Of a DNA stretch of 64,000 nucleotides, positions 33,576-42,188 are shown piece after piece. Each line of letters opens with the position of its first letter. Within the stretch, counting starts at the first letter, position 1. The position numbers and the translations under genes are program-made. The DNA is taken from contig JAJEQR010000015.1 in the NCBI GenBank assembly GCA_020687485.1, positions 1 through 64,000 on the forward strand, read 5' to 3'. The DNA is from Hominifimenecus microfluidus. GTDB taxonomy: Bacteria; Bacillota; Clostridia; Lachnospirales; Lachnospiraceae. The notes under the pieces are model-generated. The model was not told the DNA's origin. It saw only the letters and a program-made list of their open reading frames with translations, and made no database searches.

Positions 33576-34937
33576 TCAGTTCACACGGCTGGATGCCTGC
33601 GCATACCACTGGCTCTGCGGGAACTCGTCCACAATCCGCTTGAAGTAAACAGCTGCTTCTGCATCGTTCCCGATTGCCTCATAACAATATGCCATATAAT
33701 AAATCGCGTCCTCATAATCGTTCTTCTCTGCCAGACACGCCTCCAGCGCCGGAATCGCCTCGTTATATTTCCCCTGATCGACCAGCGCCTTGGCTGCCTC
33801 GAACAGGCGGTCCGCCAGACCGTTGTTCTCCACGAAGTTCTTCAGCAGAGCATAACAGTCACGGAACGCAGAGGCATCCACGACATCCGGATTGATCGTC
33901 GCATAGGTGACCGCCATGTTGGTCCAGTCCTCCTCCGCGTACTGTTTCATCGCTGTCAACAGACGCTCATAATTCGTCAGCGATCCGTCCTCCCCGGTAT
34001 AGGTTTCCACATCCTTCTTCATGGTCTCGACCTCGCTCTCAAGATCGGAGACTCTGGTATTCAGTGTGCTGATCGTCTCATCCTTCGCGCCCAGCTTCTC
34101 ATTATAGGAAACTGCCGTCTGATTCCAGCGGGCGTTCGTCTTCTGCTGCTGCGTCGGAGAAATCATGAATACATAGGCACTCACACAGATCGCGATGCCC
34201 AAAATCAGCCCCAGCATGAGTTGCAGAACCTTCGGCTTCTCCGAATATTTTGGAATGATGACCTCATCCGCCGCCTGCTGCGCCATCTGCTGCTCCGCGT
34301 AGGTTGCCTGCTTGTTCCGGCGGCTGATCTTGCCTCGGATCTCCTTTGCGTAGTTCAGGCAGAAGATATTGCCCTTGTCGTGTGCCAGAGCTCTCTTCAG
34401 GACCTTGCCCGCCTTGGAATATTCCTGCTCCTTGATGTAAAGGAGCGCCAGCAGCTGATAGGCCTTTATCATCTTCGGATGCTGGCTGATCACGCTGCGC
34501 AACTGGATAATCGCAAGATCCACGCTGTCGTGCTTCGCATAATCCAGGGAAAGATTGAAGTTCTTGATCGCCTTGTTCATGTTCTCAAGCTCCGCCTTGT
34601 TACCCTGTACCTCCGTCAGGTATTCATCCGCCCGGTTGTTCTCCGGCTGCAGATTCTTGCTGATCACCCACTGGCTGAGCGCCTCCACGACTTCTCCCAT
34701 CTCATAATAGACAAGTCCCAGAAGGTTTCTCGCGTCGATATTGCTCTTATTGAACTGAAGGCTCTGATTCAGATCCTCCAGTGCTCCGCTTAAGTCACGG
34801 ATCTTCGCCTTCGCCAGCGCTCGGTTATAGTAAGAATTTGAAGTGCGGACAATCTTCCGGTATATTGCAACATCGGCTCCGCAGTGCAGACAGTGCCTGC
34901 CGGAACCCAGTGTGTTTCCGCATTTGTAACATTTCAT
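33576..34937 (-). CDS. Zinc-ribbon/TPR membrane protein
   Basis: 453 residues. N-terminal zinc ribbon (CYKCG...CLHCG, residues 3-20), then TPR-like repeats to about 210 (ALEDLNQSLQ, ARNLLGLVYYEMG, AYQLLALLYIKEQEY). A single membrane helix follows (about 235-258, LMLGLILGIAICVSAYVF), then a coiled coil (about 275-310) and C-terminal TPRs (YNEAIPALEACLAEKNDYEDAI is one). It is probably anchored with a cytosolic N-terminus and an extracellular TPR end. The Shine-Dalgarno lies in the 3' end of the 46-residue gene just upstream. A scaffold role in envelope or division is possible but not shown. Confidence 0.82.
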   Translation of the reverse strand: MKCYKCGNTLGSGRHCLHCGADVAIYRKIVRTSNSYYNRALAKAKIRDLSGALEDLNQSLQFNKSNIDARNLLGLVYYEMGEVVEALSQWVISKNLQPENNRADEYLTEVQGNKAELENMNKAIKNFNLSLDYAKHDSVDLAIIQLRSVISQHPKMIKAYQLLALLYIKEQEYSKAGKVLKRALAHDKGNIFCLNYAKEIRGKISRRNKQATYAEQQMAQQAADEVIIPKYSEKPKVLQLMLGLILGIAICVSAYVFMISPTQQQKTNARWNQTAVSYNEKLGAKDETISTLNTRVSDLESEVETMKKDVETYTGEDGSLTNYERLLTAMKQYAEEDWTNMAVTYATINPDVVDASAFRDCYALLKNFVENNGLADRLFEAAKALVDQGKYNEAIPALEACLAEKNDYEDAIYYMAYCYEAIGNDAEAAVYFKRIVDEFPQSQWYAQASSRVN

Positions 34938-34940
34938 AAA

Positions 34941-35081
34941 TTACTGCTGCTCCTTCTCCTTCAGGATCTCCTGCATAATATCGGTCATATCCCGCAGGTT
35001 CGTGTTCATAATTACATCTTCCGCCTGCTCTACCTCCTTGCTCGGCTTGAACCGCGCCAGTTCTTCTTCGAAATTTATCAT
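34941..35081 (-). CDS. Small acidic protein (46 aa) upstream of the TPR gene
   Basis: Starts MINFEEELARFKPSKEVEQA and ends EILKEKEQQ. A strong AGGAAGGAG lies 8 nt before the ATG. The stop is followed by 3 nt and the TPR gene's ATG, and its last codons supply that gene's Shine-Dalgarno. It is predicted to be all helical and acidic, with no cysteine or signal peptide. I do not recognise a family. Coupling suggests it works with the TPR membrane protein. Confidence 0.75.
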   Translation of the reverse strand: MINFEEELARFKPSKEVEQAEDVIMNTNLRDMTDIMQEILKEKEQQ

Positions 35082-35220
35082 GCTCAAAACTCCTTCCTGT
35101 TCCTGATCCGCAGAAAAGGTGACTATCCAATAATCTTTCCTCCGGATTTACTCTCTATAGGTTACCGTATCCTCCGCGATTATGCAAGAAAATTTTTCCG
35201 CAGGAATCGACAAAAGAATC

Positions 35221-35258
35221 AAAAAAGAACGCTGAAAGCCTTCCGACTCCCCGCGTTC
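35221..35258 (-). terminator. Terminator of rpmF
   Basis: On the minus strand GAACGC, 20-nt loop, GCGTTC, then TTTTTT. It lies about 25 bp past the rpmF stop. Confidence 0.75.
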
Positions 35259-35284
35259 TTTTCTGGTTCTTCTGTTCTCAGAGA

Positions 35285-35467
35285 TTAGTCCTCCTGAGGA
35301 ATGATCTCCTTCTTGTTGTAAGATCCGCAAGCCTTGCATACTCTATGAGGTACCATCAAAGCGCCGCATTTGCTGCATTTCACTAAGGTAGGGTTGCTCA
35401 TTTTCCAGTTTGCTCTGCGGCTGTCTCTTCTTGCCTTAGAGGATTTGTTCTTGGGACAAATAGACAT
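35285..35467 (-). CDS. rpmF: 50S ribosomal protein L32
   Basis: 60 residues. N-terminal MSICPKNKSSKARRDSRRA, then a zinc-binding pair CSKCG...CKACG, so this is the cysteine-containing (C+) form. AGGAGG lies before the ATG. It has its own consensus promoter. The DUF177/YceD gene that often precedes rpmF is absent; pta is upstream instead. Confidence 0.97.
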   Translation of the reverse strand: MSICPKNKSSKARRDSRRANWKMSNPTLVKCSKCGALMVPHRVCKACGSYNKKEIIPQED

Positions 35468-35526
35468 ATGGTTCGCCTCCTAACTCTTTACGTAAAAAAT
35501 ACACGGTCTTAAGCCGTACTCGACAT

Positions 35527-35555
35527 ATTATACACGTTCTGTACAATTTTGTCAA
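35527..35555 (-). promoter_or_regulatory. Consensus promoter of rpmF
   Basis: On the minus strand TTGACA (35555-35550), 17-bp spacer, TATAAT (35532-35527). Perfect sigma-A consensus. Confidence 0.9.
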
Positions 35556-35588
35556 CTGATTTTTAAACTTTTATTTTTTGTCAGAAAA

Positions 35589-35613
35589 CCCCGGGGAAGA
35601 ACGTTCCCCGGGG
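35589..35613 (-). terminator. Terminator of pta
   Basis: CCCCGGGGAA (35589-35598), 5-nt loop, TTCCCCGGGG (35604-35613), with TTTTCTG on the minus-strand side. Confidence 0.85.
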
Positions 35614-35640
35614 AAAGATTCCGATCAGGTGTTCCGCTCT

Positions 35641-36639
35641 TTAGTCCTGAGCCTGGCACTGTACGGAGGTGATTGCTACTACGCCTACAATATCATCTGC
35701 GCTGCATCCTCTCGACAGGTCATTAACAGGCTTTGCGATACCCTGGGTAACAGGGCCGTAAGCTTCTGCCTTTGCCAGACGCTGGGTGAGCTTGTAGCCG
35801 ATGTTGCCTGCATCCAGGTCGGGGAATACCAGTACGTTGGCCTTACCGGCAATGGGGCTGCCCGGAGCTTTGGAAGCGCCTACGCTGGGAACGATCGCGG
35901 CATCCAGCTGGAACTCGCCGTCTACGTTCAGGTTCGGGAACTGCTCCTTCGCCAGAGCCAGAGCGTCGGTAACCTTGGTTACGTCCGCATGCTTTGCAGA
36001 ACCCTTGGTGGAGTGGGACAACAGAGCTACCTTTGCCTCCTCGCCTACCAGCAGCTCGAAGGACTCGGCACTGGAATTTGCGATGGAAGCCAGCTCGTCG
36101 GGAGTCGGGTTCTGAACCAGGCCACTGTCTGCGAATATGAAGGTGCCGTTCGCGCCGTACTCACAATCCGGTACTACCATCAGGAAGAATGCGGATACCA
36201 GCTTAGTGCCGGGCTTGGTCTTCAGGATCTGCAGACAAGGACGCAGGGTGTCTGCGGTGGAGTGGCATGCGCCGCTTACCATACCGTCAGCATCGCCCAT
36301 CTTAACCATCATTACACCGTAATACAGGTAATCCTTCAGCAGAAGCTCCTTGGCAGCTTCAGGGGTCATGCCCTTCTTCTGTCTCAGCTCAACCAGCTTG
36401 TCAATATATGCAGCAGTTCTGTCGCTGGTAGCAGGATCTACTACCTTAACGCCGGTCAGATCGAAGCCTGCGCCGAACTTTGCTACTTCTTCAGGGGAAC
36501 CAACGATGATAATGTCGGCAAATCCCTCTTTTACAACCTTAGCAGCAGCCTCGTAGGTACGGGCGTCCATGGACTCCGGAAGAACGATTGTCTTCTTGCT
36601 CTTCGCTGCTCTTTCTTTGATTACATCAATGAAACTCAT
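35641..36639 (-). CDS. pta: Phosphate acetyltransferase
   Basis: 332 residues, the short single-domain form. Converts acetyl-CoA and phosphate to acetyl phosphate. Motifs: MSFIDVIKERAAKSKKTIVLPE, GMVSGACHSTADTLRP, ALLSHSTKGSAKH and GPVTQGIAKPVNDLSRG. AAAGGAG lies before the ATG. Has its own promoter and terminator. Acetate kinase is not adjacent. It works downstream of PFOR in acetate and ATP formation. Confidence 0.96.
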   Translation of the reverse strand: MSFIDVIKERAAKSKKTIVLPESMDARTYEAAAKVVKEGFADIIIVGSPEEVAKFGAGFDLTGVKVVDPATSDRTAAYIDKLVELRQKKGMTPEAAKELLLKDYLYYGVMMVKMGDADGMVSGACHSTADTLRPCLQILKTKPGTKLVSAFFLMVVPDCEYGANGTFIFADSGLVQNPTPDELASIANSSAESFELLVGEEAKVALLSHSTKGSAKHADVTKVTDALALAKEQFPNLNVDGEFQLDAAIVPSVGASKAPGSPIAGKANVLVFPDLDAGNIGYKLTQRLAKAEAYGPVTQGIAKPVNDLSRGCSADDIVGVVAITSVQCQAQD

Positions 36640-36684
36640 CTTTTATGTGCTCCTTTCCTGTCTCCGGGACAGATTACTGTTCTC

Positions 36685-36713
36685 ATTATATACGAATCGC
36701 GCTCCAAGCACAA
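36685..36713 (-). promoter_or_regulatory. Promoter of pta
   Basis: On the minus strand TTGTGC (36713-36708), 17-bp spacer, TATAAT (36690-36685). Confidence 0.75.
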
Positions 36714-36735
36714 GTATTTTTCTGCTTTTTTTCAC

Positions 36736-38013
36736 TTATCCGAAGAGCTTTCTTCCGGCCACGAACTTCGCAGCGATATTGCGGTCGTCGCCGAGGTATA
36801 CGATGCGCTCCAGGCGCTCGTGCGTGCTGAATTCCCTCGGTGCAGGAAGATTCTCATCGTCAAGCACAACGGCATCGAATTCATAGCCTTCCTCGAACTT
36901 CCCGACCTTGCCGAAGAACTCACCACCTCCGGCCGTCGCCATATAGAAGGCCTCGTCCAGCGTGATCGGCGCGTCATCCTGCGTAATGAGACGCCAGCGC
37001 AGCTTGGATACCTGGATGGCATCCACCATGGCGCGAAAGATCGAGTCAGAAGAGCCACCGGCAACGTCGCTGCCAAGTCCGATATGAATCCCGGCATCCA
37101 GATACTGACGGACAGGTGCGATTCCGGACGCAATATTCGTATTCGACTGCGGACAGTGAGCAATATAGACTCCCCGCTCCTTAATGCGCGCGAACTCCCG
37201 CTTTCCGGGCCATACACCGTGCGCCATGACCGTCGGCGCATTGCCGCCAAACAGACCGAAGTGCTCATATGCCTCACCGTAATCCGACGAATAGGGACAG
37301 AGTTCCCGCACCCAGGCGATCTCGCTCAGGTTCTCTGACAAATGCGACTGCACCGGAACATGATATTTCTTCTGGAAACGTCCGAGAGACGTTAACAGAT
37401 CGTCCGTGCAGCTGGGAATAAAGCGTGGCGTCAGCATCGGCTTCGTGTTCTTATACTTCTTCAGGCTTGTCTTCAGCCACTTTTCCACTGCCGCTGCCGC
37501 AACTGCCGGACTCTCCTCGCACAGAGGCGCCGGCGCATTTCGATCCATGCTGACCTTGCCCACATACGTGATCAAACCGCTCTTCTCCAGCATCTCCATG
37601 AGGAGAAGAGTCGCCGGTACGTGAGCCGTTGCAAAAATACAGGCTCTTGTGGTCGCGTTCGTCCGCATCTTCTCCACGAAGATCCGATAGGCGCGTTCGG
37701 CATAGTCAGGATCCTCATAACGGCTCTCTTCCGGAAAGGCGTAGGTCTGCAGCCAGTCCAGAAGCTCCTTGTCCATGCCAAGACCGCGGTACGTATACTG
37801 CGGCGCATGAACATGAAGATCAACCAGGCCGGGGATGATCAGGCATTTTCCGTAATCGTACAGCGGAAATGACGCATACTCCTCCGGCAGCTCCGGAAAG
37901 ATGCCCGCTGTCAGCCCTTCCGCGCATACCAGGAAAGCGTTCTCATGTATCGCCAGCTCCGACGGATTTTTACTGGATATAATATTTCCTTTGACAACAA
38001 AATTCTTCTGCAT
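36736..38013 (-). CDS. guaD: Guanine deaminase
   Basis: 425 residues, amidohydrolase fold. Hydrolyses guanine to xanthine and ammonia. PGLVDLHVHAPQY (metal HxH), SHLSEN, MAHGVW and GSDVAGGSSDSI (metal Asp) match the GuaD/cytosine-nucleosidase-like subgroup, and the HAPQY extension is typical of guanine deaminases. AAGGGG lies before the ATG. It follows ybaK by 10 bp. A close relative with another purine-like substrate is possible. Confidence 0.88.
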   Translation of the reverse strand: MQKNFVVKGNIISSKNPSELAIHENAFLVCAEGLTAGIFPELPEEYASFPLYDYGKCLIIPGLVDLHVHAPQYTYRGLGMDKELLDWLQTYAFPEESRYEDPDYAERAYRIFVEKMRTNATTRACIFATAHVPATLLLMEMLEKSGLITYVGKVSMDRNAPAPLCEESPAVAAAAVEKWLKTSLKKYKNTKPMLTPRFIPSCTDDLLTSLGRFQKKYHVPVQSHLSENLSEIAWVRELCPYSSDYGEAYEHFGLFGGNAPTVMAHGVWPGKREFARIKERGVYIAHCPQSNTNIASGIAPVRQYLDAGIHIGLGSDVAGGSSDSIFRAMVDAIQVSKLRWRLITQDDAPITLDEAFYMATAGGGEFFGKVGKFEEGYEFDAVVLDDENLPAPREFSTHERLERIVYLGDDRNIAAKFVAGRKLFG

Positions 38014-38023
38014 TTCTTTCCCC

Positions 38024-38506
38024 TTAAACCGTTACGTCTTCCACTTTCGCGCGCGTTACCGCGATCAGATCCTTCGGCGCGAGTTCCAGTTGGCTGCCAA
38101 GACGGCCGCCACTAACAACAACTTTCTCCAGATCAAGGATGCTCTTGCTGATGATTGTCGGGAACTGCTTCTTCATGCCAATGGAAGTACAGCCGCCGCG
38201 CACATAGCCGGTCAGAGGCGTCAGTTCCTTCAGCGGAAGCATCTCCAGCGATTTCTCACCGGCCGCCTTCGCCGCCTTCTTCATATCCAGCTCATCGTCG
38301 ATCGGAAGAACAAAGACGTAGTTCTGGCGGCTCTTACCTACCGTTACCAGCGTCTTGTATACCTTCTCATGAGGAAGTCCCAGGGTATCGGCAATCTGAG
38401 CACCATCCGTAAACTCCGTGCATTCATAAGTGTGGGATTCATAGACGATTTTATTCTTATCCAGAATGCGCATGGCATTCGTCTTTACTTCTTTTTCCTT
38501 TGCCAT
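38024..38506 (-). CDS. ybaK: Cys-tRNA(Pro)/Cys-tRNA(Cys) deacylase YbaK
   Basis: 160 residues. Removes cysteine mis-attached to tRNA-Pro. Typical features: TNAMRILDKNKIVYESHTY, KVYKTLVTVGKS, GGCTSIGMKKQFPTII and VVVSGGRLGSQLELAP. AGGAGG lies upstream of the ATG. Lies just before guaD on the same strand, which is likely co-transcribed. Confidence 0.93.
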   Translation of the reverse strand: MAKEKEVKTNAMRILDKNKIVYESHTYECTEFTDGAQIADTLGLPHEKVYKTLVTVGKSRQNYVFVLPIDDELDMKKAAKAAGEKSLEMLPLKELTPLTGYVRGGCTSIGMKKQFPTIISKSILDLEKVVVSGGRLGSQLELAPKDLIAVTRAKVEDVTV

Positions 38507-38561
38507 AATCTTTATCCTCCTTCTGCGTTCGCTTCGTCCGCATTCTTATTCTTCTGAAATT

Positions 38562-39431
38562 TTATTCTTCTGCGTTCGGTTCTTCCCCGCTCTGCGGTTC
38601 CCCAGAGTCAAGCACCAGGCGACGAATTGCATTCGCCACGCCCTCGTGATTATTGTCCTCCGTCACATAGTCGGCATCCCTCTTCAGGGATTCCGGGCTG
38701 TTCGCCACCGCCACGCCGTATCCGGCATAGAGAAGCATATCCCGGTCGTTCTCCGCGTTCCCGCAGGCCATCACCTCTTCAGGCGCAATCCGAAGCTCAC
38801 CGGCCAGCCACTGCAGAGCCGCTGCCTTGCCGGCGCGGCTCCCCGCCATCTCAATCAGATGATCGACTGAGGACGTCAGGTAAAAATCTCCGGCCTGCGC
38901 AAGTTTCTCTTCCAGCCGCGCCTTCTGCTCCGGATTCGAAACAACCGCATCGATAGCGTCCAGATTCGTGATATTATCCTGAATAAACGATACGATGCCG
39001 TCCACCGGCTTTCTCGTCTTCTGAATATAAATCCGCCCCTGTTCCGTCGCGCCGAATCCCACCGGATCTTCCACAAAAGCCTGATCCGCATAAGCGATTC
39101 CATCCACGAAGCACTCGATGCAGGCGTTCTCCTCTTGCAGAATCGCAAGGATGGTCGGCACGCAAGCCGAATTCAGCGTCTCATGGCAGATTCGCTCCGC
39201 CGTATGCAGCCGGTACACCGAGGAGCCGTTGGAATTAATAGAATATTCCAACCCTTCGACCTGATGGATACATTCCGGCAGCGAGTAGAAGGAGCGCCCG
39301 CTGGCGACCACGATATGAACGCCACGCCGGCATGCTTCCTCCAGCACCTGCTTTGTATTCTCTGTCAGGATTCCGCCGTCGGCCAGCGTCGTGCCGTCCA
39401 GATCCAGCGCAATCATTTTTATCTTCTTCAC
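38562..39431 (-). CDS. Cof-type HAD-superfamily phosphatase
   Basis: 289 residues, GTG start with AAAGGGG 8 nt upstream. HAD motif I DLDGTT with the nucleophile Asp, motif II VASGRSF, motif III Lys in AGKAAALQWL, and motif IV GNAENDRDML. The large C2 cap puts it with Cof/YwpJ sugar- or cofactor-phosphate hydrolases. Substrate not predictable. Confidence 0.92.
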   Translation of the reverse strand: MKKIKMIALDLDGTTLADGGILTENTKQVLEEACRRGVHIVVASGRSFYSLPECIHQVEGLEYSINSNGSSVYRLHTAERICHETLNSACVPTILAILQEENACIECFVDGIAYADQAFVEDPVGFGATEQGRIYIQKTRKPVDGIVSFIQDNITNLDAIDAVVSNPEQKARLEEKLAQAGDFYLTSSVDHLIEMAGSRAGKAAALQWLAGELRIAPEEVMACGNAENDRDMLLYAGYGVAVANSPESLKRDADYVTEDNNHEGVANAIRRLVLDSGEPQSGEEPNAEE

Positions 39432-39457
39432 CGTTTCATCCCCTTTACTCTCGCGCG

Positions 39458-40312
39458 TTACTGCTGCGGCCGATTCACCGCCTCGCAGGCGTATGCCTGA
39501 TAATGCTTCTTCAGCATCCGGTACGCGCGGTCACGCATGCGGCGGTTCCGGTAGATACCGTACACACAGGATCCGGAACCGGTCATCAGACTTCCTATCG
39601 CTCCGCTCCTTGTAAGCGCCTGCTTCAACTCCCGGATAACCGCCTTCTCCGGGATGGCCTCCTCGAATACATTATACAAACTGGCACAGATCCGATCCAG
39701 GTCCTTCGTCTCCAACCCCGCTGCTGCTTCCTGCGAAAGATATCGCTGCGTAATCTGCCCGGATTCATCGATCGCGCGGTACATCTGCGCCGTGGAAAAG
39801 GATACCTTCGGCTTCAGCACAAGAATCGAATATGTAAAATCCGTATCGATCTTCGTAAGCTCCTCCCCGATGCCGCGCCCGATGCTGGCCTGTGTGAGAA
39901 GACAGGCCGCGACATCCGCGCCGAGAGAAACTGCGATTTCTTTTTTCTGCTCCCAGGTCATATGCAGGCCATACATCTGATCCAGCGCGCGGATCATCGC
40001 CGCCGCATCCGTGCTGCCTCCGGCCATCCCGGCGCCGGACGGAATCCGTTTCTTCAGGAAGACTGACAGACCGCCGATCTGCGGATAGCGCTGCGCCATC
40101 GCGCGGTAGGTTTTGCACACCAGATTGTCCTCATTCTCAAAAAGCTTCACAGAACAGGAAAAGGCCAGACTCTGGTCTGGCTTTTTCTCGATATACAAGG
40201 TGTCGCAAAGAGAGACCGGTTGGAAAATCAGCTCCAGATCATGATAGCCGTTGTCTCGGCGACCTGTCACATTCAATGTCAGATTGATCTTTGCTCTTGC
40301 TTCTATCTTCAT
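39458..40312 (-). CDS. ispE: 4-diphosphocytidyl-2-C-methyl-D-erythritol kinase
   Basis: 284 residues. GHMP kinase of the MEP isoprenoid pathway. N-terminal ARAKINLTLNVTGRRDNGYH, ATP loop PSGAGMAGGSTDAAA and C-terminal MTGSGSCVYGIY. GGAG 10 nt before the ATG overlaps the ispF stop region (7-bp gap). Forms an ordered block aroK-ispF-ispE. Confidence 0.95.
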   Translation of the reverse strand: MKIEARAKINLTLNVTGRRDNGYHDLELIFQPVSLCDTLYIEKKPDQSLAFSCSVKLFENEDNLVCKTYRAMAQRYPQIGGLSVFLKKRIPSGAGMAGGSTDAAAMIRALDQMYGLHMTWEQKKEIAVSLGADVAACLLTQASIGRGIGEELTKIDTDFTYSILVLKPKVSFSTAQMYRAIDESGQITQRYLSQEAAAGLETKDLDRICASLYNVFEEAIPEKAVIRELKQALTRSGAIGSLMTGSGSCVYGIYRNRRMRDRAYRMLKKHYQAYACEAVNRPQQ

Positions 40313-40319
40313 AATACTA

Positions 40320-40793
40320 TTACTCCACCGTCAGAATACACAATACGGATACGCCCATCCCGCTGCCACAGTCGGTCAGCTGCTCTCCGGTCGTGGCGGT
40401 AATCCCGATCTGATCCGGGGCAAGCCCCATCTCATGGCCGATGGATTCCCGCATGGATTCAATCTTCGGCGAAATCTTCGGCTGCAGGCACTCGATGGAG
40501 ATGGATACGTGCGTTGCCTGATATCCCTTCTCCTTCAGATCCTGCAGAGCTACCTTCAGATACTCTCTGCTGTCAGTGATGCCGCTCTGGCACATCTCAT
40601 CCGCCACTTTTCCCAGGATATTCCGGCAGGTAATACCGGAAATTGCGTTCGTAATCGCGTGAAAGACGGCGTCGCCGTCGCTGTTCGCCGCCAGTGCCGG
40701 CATGTTCTCGAAGACAATACCTCCCAGAATAAAAGGCTTCTCTTTCTCCTGCAGATCAAAACGATGACTATCTTGTCCGATTGACGCTTTCAT
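40320..40793 (-). CDS. ispF: IspF-like 2-C-methyl-D-erythritol 2,4-cyclodiphosphate synthase, atypical
   Basis: 157 residues, normal length. The zinc ligands are kept (IGQDSH giving Asp and His, and FHAI giving His), but the usual HSDGD reads NSDGD (active-site His to Asn), the following DA reads NA, and the C-terminal TTxE/GR-EG region reads TTGEQLTDCGSGMG. It still sits directly before ispE. Either a divergent active enzyme or one with changed function. The 5' end overlaps aroK by 26 nt, with AAGGAG inside aroK. Confidence 0.85.
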   Translation of the reverse strand: MKASIGQDSHRFDLQEKEKPFILGGIVFENMPALAANSDGDAVFHAITNAISGITCRNILGKVADEMCQSGITDSREYLKVALQDLKEKGYQATHVSISIECLQPKISPKIESMRESIGHEMGLAPDQIGITATTGEQLTDCGSGMGVSVLCILTVE

Positions 40794-41292
40794 AGATCTC
40801 CTTCGCTACCTCACGGATGGTCTTTCCGTCGGTATCCACTTTGATATCCGCGGCTTCCGCATAGGCGTCCGCCCGCTTGTTTTTCAATGCCTTGATGTCC
40901 TTGACGTTCTTCTTGCCTTTCAGGTTCGGTCGGCTGTCATCATCCTTGACACGATCCAGAATTGTCTCCGGCGTCGCGTCCAGCCAGATAATTACGCCGT
41001 TCTCCTTCATGAGACGGCGGTTCTCCTCGCGAAGCACCATGCCGCCGCCGCAGGATACAATGATGTTGTCCTCATCGGCAAGCTCCTTCAGCATCTCTGT
41101 CTCCAGATCACGAAAATAATTCTCTCCGGATTCCGCGAAGATCTGATTGATGCTGCGGCCTTCCTTCGCGATGATACGGTCATCGACCTCTACAATGTTC
41201 TTTCCATACAGCTGATTCATGGCAATCGATACCGACGTCTTGCCGCATCCCATGAACCCGATTAAATAGATATGACGATTTACTTTGCTCAT
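40768..41292 (-). CDS. aroK: Shikimate kinase
   Basis: 174 residues. Phosphorylates shikimate for aromatic amino-acid synthesis. Walker A GFMGCGKTS, VEVDDRI (substrate Asp), ESGENYFRDLE (Arg binding shikimate) and VSCGGGMV. Its ATG overlaps the upstream gene's stop by 4 nt and its 3' end overlaps ispF by 26 nt, so these genes are translationally coupled. No other aromatic-pathway gene is adjacent. Confidence 0.94.
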   Translation of the reverse strand: MSKVNRHIYLIGFMGCGKTSVSIAMNQLYGKNIVEVDDRIIAKEGRSINQIFAESGENYFRDLETEMLKELADEDNIIVSCGGGMVLREENRRLMKENGVIIWLDATPETILDRVKDDDSRPNLKGKKNVKDIKALKNKRADAYAEAADIKVDTDGKTIREVAKEIYESVNRTR

Positions 41293-42104
41293 CCCTGACT
41301 CCTTCGATATTCGTTCTTCCAGTCCTGCACCAGCCGGCAGAAGCCAACCGCTCTCCGGACACTATCCTCATTCATAAGCGCAAAGGCTTCCTTCGCTTTT
41401 CCTTCCAGTGCAACCTGCTTTTTCATCTGTTCAAAATTCTCTTTCCACCGATGAATCGTCTCTGTCGGAACATCGGCAAACAGTTCCTCCGGAAATACGC
41501 TCAGACTGTCCATCAGATGGATCTCATATATTTTCTGAAGAGCCTCCTCTGCATGGAGAAGCTCATATGCGTGCTGATAACAATCCACTGCCCGGTCAAA
41601 CGAAAAAATACCCGCCAGTGCCGAACCCATACAGAACCACACATCTCCCAGAAATGCGCTGTCTCCGGATTCTTCACTTTTGCCTGTCAGGATCTCACGA
41701 TAACAACGAATCGCATCGTAATATCTGCGGCGCCGGAAGAAATAATCGGCCTTTTCCTTCATAAGGTCCGTGCTCTTTGCCGCTTTCAATCGGTAAAGTT
41801 CTGAACGAAAAGCCTTCAGCTCCGTGTCGTCATAATAATGAATATCCTGCAGGATCACCAGGAGCAGTTCCGCCTGATCTGCCTGCCCCGCCCATTTGCG
41901 AAGCTTCGTTTCCAGTTCAGGCATCCCCAGCTCCTGGTTAATAAATCGAAAGAGCCTCTCATCCAGGAAGTGATCCCCCAGGAGCATCAGATTATGATAG
42001 ATAAAATAGCTCAGTTCTTCGCCGGAATAAATCCGGATTCCCAGCTCCGGCACGTAGTACGGGTGTTTCGCGACGGCGCTGCGGCATAAAATCAGACTGC
42101 CCAT
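41289..42104 (-). CDS. TPR-like hypothetical protein beside the DUF5716/DUF5717 genes
   Basis: 271 residues, soluble. The N-terminal region (SLILCRSAVAKHPYYVPEL, then IRIYSGEELSYFIYHNLMLL) suggests a globular helical domain. The second half has TPR-like helices (KADYFFRRRRYYDAIRCYREIL, AIFSFDRAVDCYQHAYELL is similar). AAAGGAG lies before the ATG. Overlaps aroK by 4 nt and lies 84 bp after the DUF5716 gene. I do not recognise a family name; context suggests it belongs functionally with the two genes upstream. Confidence 0.75.
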   Translation of the reverse strand: MGSLILCRSAVAKHPYYVPELGIRIYSGEELSYFIYHNLMLLGDHFLDERLFRFINQELGMPELETKLRKWAGQADQAELLLVILQDIHYYDDTELKAFRSELYRLKAAKSTDLMKEKADYFFRRRRYYDAIRCYREILTGKSEESGDSAFLGDVWFCMGSALAGIFSFDRAVDCYQHAYELLHAEEALQKIYEIHLMDSLSVFPEELFADVPTETIHRWKENFEQMKKQVALEGKAKEAFALMNEDSVRRAVGFCRLVQDWKNEYRRSQG

Positions 42105-42188
42105 GGAGTACTCCTTTCTAATAAATTCATGTAACGATTACAGAATCATTCTAAGCTTCCGCTCAACTTCTGATTCATGCATAATCTC

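Noticed and set aside
35578..37338. 586-codon plus-strand open frame across pta and guaD
   Set aside because: It spans two well-supported minus-strand genes and their intergenic promoter; no recognisable protein features.
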